This document shows, in pieces, positions 14,705 to 17,809 of a stretch of DNA of 17,809 nt. Under the pieces are notes generated by a model. It was not told where the DNA came from, searched no databases, and was given only the letters and a program-made list of their open reading frames with translations. The translations under genes were made by a program, and so were the position numbers. Source of the stretch: Gallionellaceae bacterium UBA5126 (GTDB lineage Bacteria; Pseudomonadota; Gammaproteobacteria; Burkholderiales; Gallionellaceae); assembly GCA_002414205.1 (NCBI GenBank), contig DHYQ01000003.1:1673-19481 (forward strand), in the 5' to 3' direction. How positions within the stretch are numbered: the stretch's first letter is position 1; each line of letters opens with the position of its first letter.

Positions 14705-15274
14705 GTGTGCAGCCCGGCTGAATTACATCAATTCCTGATCAGCGTGGAGCGGCGCGCCTACAAGCACGCCCTGTTTTCCGTGCAAGATAGCCATGTTGCG
14801 CTGGACATCGTGCAGGATGCCATGTTAAAACTGGCCGAAAAGTACGGCGACAAACCCGCAGACGAACTGCCGCTACTCTTTCAGCGCATTCTGCAAAATG
14901 TTCTACACGATCACTATCGTCGGCAAAAAGTACGCAACACGTGGATCACCCTGTTTTCCTCTTTCCAAAACAAGCAGGATGATGAAGCGTTTGACCCTCT
15001 GGAAATCCTGGAGGAACAAAACGAATCTCAACTTCCCACGGAACCTAGTCAGCTTTTACAGCAAAAACAAACGATTGAACTAATCGAACAGGCGCTAAGC
15101 GGATTACCGATACGTCAACGGGAAGCGTTTTTGCTGCGTTATTGGGAAGGATTAGATACCGCCGAAACCGCTGCGGTGATGGGATGCACCGAAGGTAGCG
15201 TCAAAACCCATTGCTCGCGTGCCACACACGCACTCGCAGCCGCGCTGAAAGCAAAAGGAGTTGAATCACCATGA
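14705..15274 (+). CDS. ECF-type RNA polymerase sigma factor
   Basis: A 189-residue sigma-70 family protein. Region 2 covers about residues 10-77, with ALDIVQDAMLKL (32-43) and LLFQRILQNVLHDHYRRQ (57-74). An acidic linker with DPLEILEEQNE follows (97-107). Region 4 is at about 125-185, with LPIRQREAFLLRYWEGLDTAE and the DNA-recognition helix GCTEGSVKTHCSRATHALAAA (160-180). There is no region 1.1 or 3, as expected for the ECF group. GTG 14705 was preferred because GCGGGG lies just upstream and the family normally begins with a short tail before the Glu-Leu stretch; a TTG at 14669 would add 12 residues read from the transporter gene. It precedes and overlaps the DUF3619-like gene, a set I recognise from betaproteobacteria. 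Its regulon is unknown. Confidence 0.92.
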   Translation: MCSPAELHQFLISVERRAYKHALFSVQDSHVALDIVQDAMLKLAEKYGDKPADELPLLFQRILQNVLHDHYRRQKVRNTWITLFSSFQNKQDDEAFDPLEILEEQNESQLPTEPSQLLQQKQTIELIEQALSGLPIRQREAFLLRYWEGLDTAETAAVMGCTEGSVKTHCSRATHALAAALKAKGVESP

Positions 15275-15600
15275 ACCCTGAACTGGATACCCGAAAAATA
15301 ACCAAACTTTTAAACCAGAGCACCCGTGACTTGGATGGGTCGACGCTGAAGGCATTGTCTGAAGCGCGAGAGCATGCCTTGCAGAAACAGAAAAAATCTT
15401 CCGCGTGGGCGTTTGCGGGTTACCCGTTGCCGCACTGGCACTTCCCGCAGATACAGCATCCTTGGCTGCTGGCTGCGCTGTTGGTCGCTTGTATGACGGT
15501 AGCGGTGGACTGGTGGCAGGACGATGAAGATCAGCAGAACTGCGACACGGACATCGCCATTCTCACGTCCGATGTACCCTTGGAAAATTTCCTCGACTAG
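15271..15600 (+). CDS. DUF3619-like single-pass membrane protein, candidate anti-sigma partner
   Basis: A 109-residue protein with a charged N-terminal cytoplasmic part (about 1-60, TRKITKLLNQSTRDLD), one transmembrane helix (about 64-80, PWLLAALLVACMTVAVDWW) and a short acidic tail ending DIAILTSDVPLENFLD, which matches the end typical of DUF3619 proteins. Its ATG overlaps the sigma-factor stop (ATGA) and follows AAGGAG at ten bases. The sigma-then-small-membrane-protein layout is that of sigma/anti-sigma pairs, so it may bind and hold the sigma factor at the membrane; this is inference, because no zinc-binding or other anti-sigma motif is visible. Confidence 0.85.
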   Translation: MNPELDTRKITKLLNQSTRDLDGSTLKALSEAREHALQKQKKSSAWAFAGYPLPHWHFPQIQHPWLLAALLVACMTVAVDWWQDDEDQQNCDTDIAILTSDVPLENFLD

Positions 15601-15607
15601 ACCGCCC

Positions 15608-16060
15608 ATGAGCCACCCTCTGATCTTGGCACTCTGCCTGCTCGCACTTTCCCTGCCAGCGACCGCAGCGACACAACCTTGGCAATCACTGGAGGCCGGG
15701 CAGAAACAGGCCCTAGCACCCTTGGCGCGACAATGGGATAGCTTTTCCGAAAAGCAACAAAAAGCGCTGCTGCGGGTTGCCAAACGCTATCCAACACTCA
15801 GTCCGCCAGAAAAGCTGCGCCTGCAACAAAAACTCACGGCATGGAGCAAACTGACCCCGGAACAACGCATGGCGGCACGTGCAAAATATCTCGCACTGGG
15901 TAAAACGCCCGCCGAGCGGGCCGCCAAATTGAAGCAACTGCAATCACAAAAGCCCCTCCCGGCGGCAAGCCACCGGGTCAGTCCGGCCAGTTCGCCCTCC
16001 GCCGTACAGGCCGCCAGCAGTCCGGTGAACCCGCTACCTGCCAGCGCCCCCCTACCCTGA
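15608..16060 (+). CDS. DUF3106-like exported protein
   Basis: A 150-residue protein with a signal peptide (MSHPLILALCLLALSLPATA) followed by a helical domain rich in Trp, Leu, Arg and Lys. It has the repeating pattern typical of DUF3106: PWQSLEAGQKQALAPLARQW, then KQQKALLRVAKRYPTLSP, then LTAWSKLTPEQRMAARAKY. The C-terminal 35 residues are Pro/Ala/Ser-rich and probably disordered. It starts 7 bases after the DUF3619-like gene and has no clear Shine-Dalgarno, so coupled translation is likely. The trio suggests a signalling unit in which this periplasmic protein could sense or respond to an envelope signal, but no function is established. It ends 5 bases before the stop of the convergent mutarotase gene. 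Confidence 0.85.
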   Translation: MSHPLILALCLLALSLPATAATQPWQSLEAGQKQALAPLARQWDSFSEKQQKALLRVAKRYPTLSPPEKLRLQQKLTAWSKLTPEQRMAARAKYLALGKTPAERAAKLKQLQSQKPLPAASHRVSPASSPSAVQAASSPVNPLPASAPLP

Positions 16061-16065
16061 TCGCC

Positions 16066-16953
16066 TTACGCAACTTGGTAATGCACCTGGAAGCCATGCC
16101 GCTCGCCCGGCTGTAAGGTCAGGGTATTCTCCAGCGCGTTACCAGATTCGACACACAGCATCTCACGCCAACCATCTGGTTCGCCCAAATCGCCCATGCG
16201 CTGCGCTTTATCCACCCAGGGGGTCCAAACAACGGTAGACAAGCTGCCCTGTTTTTCCACGACAATCCGTCGCTTCAATCCGGGATCTTCCAAGACACAC
16301 GTGGCGGCACTGTTGACATACACCCGGTCGGTTTCTGCCGTAAAACTCAAACTCCCCTCTTGGGTACAGAATTCCGTGCCACCGCCGGCCTTATCCCAAT
16401 AACCAACGCCGTTCAAACCATGCAAGCGTACCGCCGCAATATCACTGATGTGGAAGTAGGTGTGCAGCGCCTCGCTCAACTCGAATGCGGCATCACCGGT
16501 ATTCGTGGTGGTCAGGCTGATGCGCAAATCGCTCGCAACCTCGATACACAACTCGGCACGACACGCATGCGGCCAAGATGGATGTTCCGTCTGATCCCAA
16601 TACAACGTCAGACGTACCCCGCCACCAGACAGCGGCTTGGCTTCAGCCACCTGCCAAGGCACCGTGCGCGCATAGCCATGCGCCGGGCCTCCGGCACTGC
16701 GTGCGCCAAACCAGGGCCAACAAACTGGCACGCCACCACGTAGCGACTTACCGATAACCGGCTTGGCCTCACGCGACAACCACAACACCGGCTGCGCCTG
16801 ACCTTTAGGCTGCCAATGCATCAAATGCGCGCCCTGCAAGCACAACCGCGCTTGCCCACCGGCCAGATCAGCCAAGATCAAGCCCGACTCGTCGCTAAAA
16901 AAAGTGAGCAGTTTGGGCAAACCAAACTCACGGTTGAGTTGTTCTACATTCAT
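16066..16953 (-). CDS. yeaD: D-hexose-6-phosphate mutarotase, YeaD type
   Basis: A 295-residue cytoplasmic enzyme of the aldose 1-epimerase fold that interconverts the alpha and beta anomers of glucose 6-phosphate and related sugar phosphates. Motifs: GAHLMHWQP (41-49), RGGVPVCWPWFG (72-83) with the arginine that contacts phosphate, HGYAR (92-96), EALHTYFHISD (161-171) with catalytic His164, and CVESGNA (267-273) with catalytic Glu269. These separate the YeaD group from GalM. ATG 16953 follows GGAGGATGCACC, a good Shine-Dalgarno at seven bases. It is convergent with the DUF3106 gene; no terminator is visible in the 5-base gap. Upstream on the same strand lie a terminator and the EAL gene, so it probably has its own promoter. 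Confidence 0.95.
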   Translation of the reverse strand: MNVEQLNREFGLPKLLTFFSDESGLILADLAGGQARLCLQGAHLMHWQPKGQAQPVLWLSREAKPVIGKSLRGGVPVCWPWFGARSAGGPAHGYARTVPWQVAEAKPLSGGGVRLTLYWDQTEHPSWPHACRAELCIEVASDLRISLTTTNTGDAAFELSEALHTYFHISDIAAVRLHGLNGVGYWDKAGGGTEFCTQEGSLSFTAETDRVYVNSAATCVLEDPGLKRRIVVEKQGSLSTVVWTPWVDKAQRMGDLGEPDGWREMLCVESGNALENTLTLQPGERHGFQVHYQVA

Positions 16954-17005
16954 GGTGCATCCTCCATACAAGCCAGGCCATTCCCGGCAAAATTCAGGGT
17001 AAATT

Positions 17006-17030
17006 GAAAAACAGGGTGCGGAGCACCCTG
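17006..17030 (-). terminator. Rho-independent terminator after the EAL gene
   Basis: On the minus strand a perfect 8-base-pair hairpin, CAGGGTGC-TCC-GCACCCTG (17012-17030), is followed at once by TTTTTC and then AATTTA. It begins 9 bases after the EAL-domain gene stop and ends about 50 bases before the mutarotase start, so it would separate these two same-strand genes. Confidence 0.85.
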
Positions 17031-17038
17031 CGCGGTAT

Positions 17039-17809
17039 TCAAAGCGCGGCTCCCGTCGTGTCAGCCAGCAACTCAGCATCGCCGAGCGACGACAGCGCGC
17101 TCACCGTACCGTCTGCGCTCAGGTATTTCCCAGGTCGCAGGAAATGTTGCTCGAAATCCTCCGCAGGTACCGGCGGACTGAGCCAATAGCCTTGCAACAA
17201 GTCGCATTGTTCCGCACGCAGAATTGCCAATTGCTGCACCGTTTCCACACCCTCGGCCAACACTTTGAACCCCAGAATGTGCGCCATTTCAATGATGGCC
17301 GCCAGCAGTGCACGATCCTTGGCCGAAGTCGTAATGTTGTCCACAAAACGCTTGTCTACTTTCAACACATCCAGCGGAAAATCCTTGAGATACGCCAAAG
17401 AGGAATAGCCGGTACCGAAATCATCAATGGCCAAATGCACGCCCATGCTGCGCAGATTGTGCAATAAACCGATCACCATTTGCTCTTGCTGCATCAAGGC
17501 GCTTTCGGTCAATTCCAGTGTCAACTGACTGTCGGGATAGCCGGTCTGCACCAGTACATCACGCACCTTATTGAGGACATTAGAGTGCTGGATTTGACGC
17601 GGCGACAGGTTCACGGACAAGCGCAATTTCTGATAGCCGGCCCGCAACCACGCCTGTCCCTGCGCACAGGTGCGATGCAACACCATCTCGCCGATCCGCG
17701 CAATCAGGCCACTCTCCTCGGCAATGGCGATGAATTCGCCCGGCATAATCATCGGGCCATCCAGCGGCAACCAGCGCACCAGCGCCTCGGCACCGACGAT
17801 TTTACCGCT
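17039..17809 (-). CDS. EAL-domain cyclic-di-GMP phosphodiesterase, 5' part outside window
   Basis: The last 256 residues of a larger protein. The EAL domain is nearly complete: GAEALVRW at the window edge (Glu of EAL), LSVNLSPRQ (metal-binding Asn), LTLELTES, AIDDFGTGYSSLAYL, LKVDKRFV, VLAEGVET and LLQGYWLSPP. All the metal-binding and catalytic residues I can check are present, so it should hydrolyse c-di-GMP to pGpG. A tail of about 30 residues follows the domain. What lies N-terminal (GGDEF, PAS or sensor domains are common) cannot be seen. The gene ends just before a strong terminator. c-di-GMP often controls pili and surface attachment, which may be relevant to the pilus operon in the window, but no direct link is shown. 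Confidence 0.95.
   Translation of the reverse strand, partial: SGKIVGAEALVRWLPLDGPMIMPGEFIAIAEESGLIARIGEMVLHRTCAQGQAWLRAGYQKLRLSVNLSPRQIQHSNVLNKVRDVLVQTGYPDSQLTLELTESALMQQEQMVIGLLHNLRSMGVHLAIDDFGTGYSSLAYLKDFPLDVLKVDKRFVDNITTSAKDRALLAAIIEMAHILGFKVLAEGVETVQQLAILRAEQCDLLQGYWLSPPVPAEDFEQHFLRPGKYLSADGTVSALSSLGDAELLADTTGAAL

Noticed and set aside
15957..15976. GC-rich inverted repeat (CCCGGCGGC / GCCACCGGG) as a terminator
   Set aside because: It lies inside the DUF3106-like coding region, has a mismatch and a two-base loop, and no T-run follows.

Overview
The window looks like a chromosomal segment of a Gram-negative proteobacterium, most likely a betaproteobacterium and possibly of the Neisseriales/Burkholderiales type. 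It has moderately high GC and tightly packed genes. Two clues point to that class: the trio of an ECF sigma factor with DUF3619-like and DUF3106-like proteins, and an MSHA-type pilus operon. The taxonomic call is inference, because the window holds no rRNA or other marker. No tRNA, rRNA, insertion sequence, CRISPR array or phage gene was seen, and no gap between genes exceeds about 130 bases.

Left part (1-11,208), all on the minus strand. Reading right to left, transcription enters a nine-gene operon from a putative promoter at 11,174-11,202. The genes encode an outer-membrane secretin lipoprotein (MshL), a TPR protein (MshN-like), an assembly ATPase (GspE/MshE-like), an inner-membrane platform protein (GspF/MshG-like), a PilM-PilN fusion (GspL/MshI-like), a PilO/MshJ-like protein, a small exported MshK-like protein, a large GspK/MshP-like minor pilin, and a pseudopilin with a canonical prepilin cleavage site. 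Every gene overlaps the next by 4-10 bases. Together they would make a trans-envelope type IV pilus or type II secretion-like machine, but no clear major pilin, prepilin peptidase, MshM or retraction ATPase is present. Downstream, glnS (glutaminyl-tRNA synthetase, cut by the window edge) follows on the same strand after a 79-base gap that holds its own putative promoter.

Middle part (11,209-12,741). An exonuclease III family gene (minus) and pyrE (plus) diverge from a 123-base gap. The gap contains a perfect palindrome, CATTATAATG, which gives a consensus -10 box on each strand. The arrangement recalls the crc-pyrE pair of Pseudomonas, but here the nuclease active-site residues are intact.

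Right part (12,734-17,809). On the plus strand, pyrE overlaps a DUF4124-type periplasmic protein gene. An MFS transporter, the ECF-type sigma factor, a one-TM DUF3619-like protein (a candidate anti-sigma partner) and an exported DUF3106-like protein then follow closely spaced. Convergent to them on the minus strand are a YeaD-type D-hexose-6-phosphate mutarotase and, at the right edge, a c-di-GMP phosphodiesterase (EAL) domain gene whose 5' part lies outside the window. A clear intrinsic terminator separates the last two.
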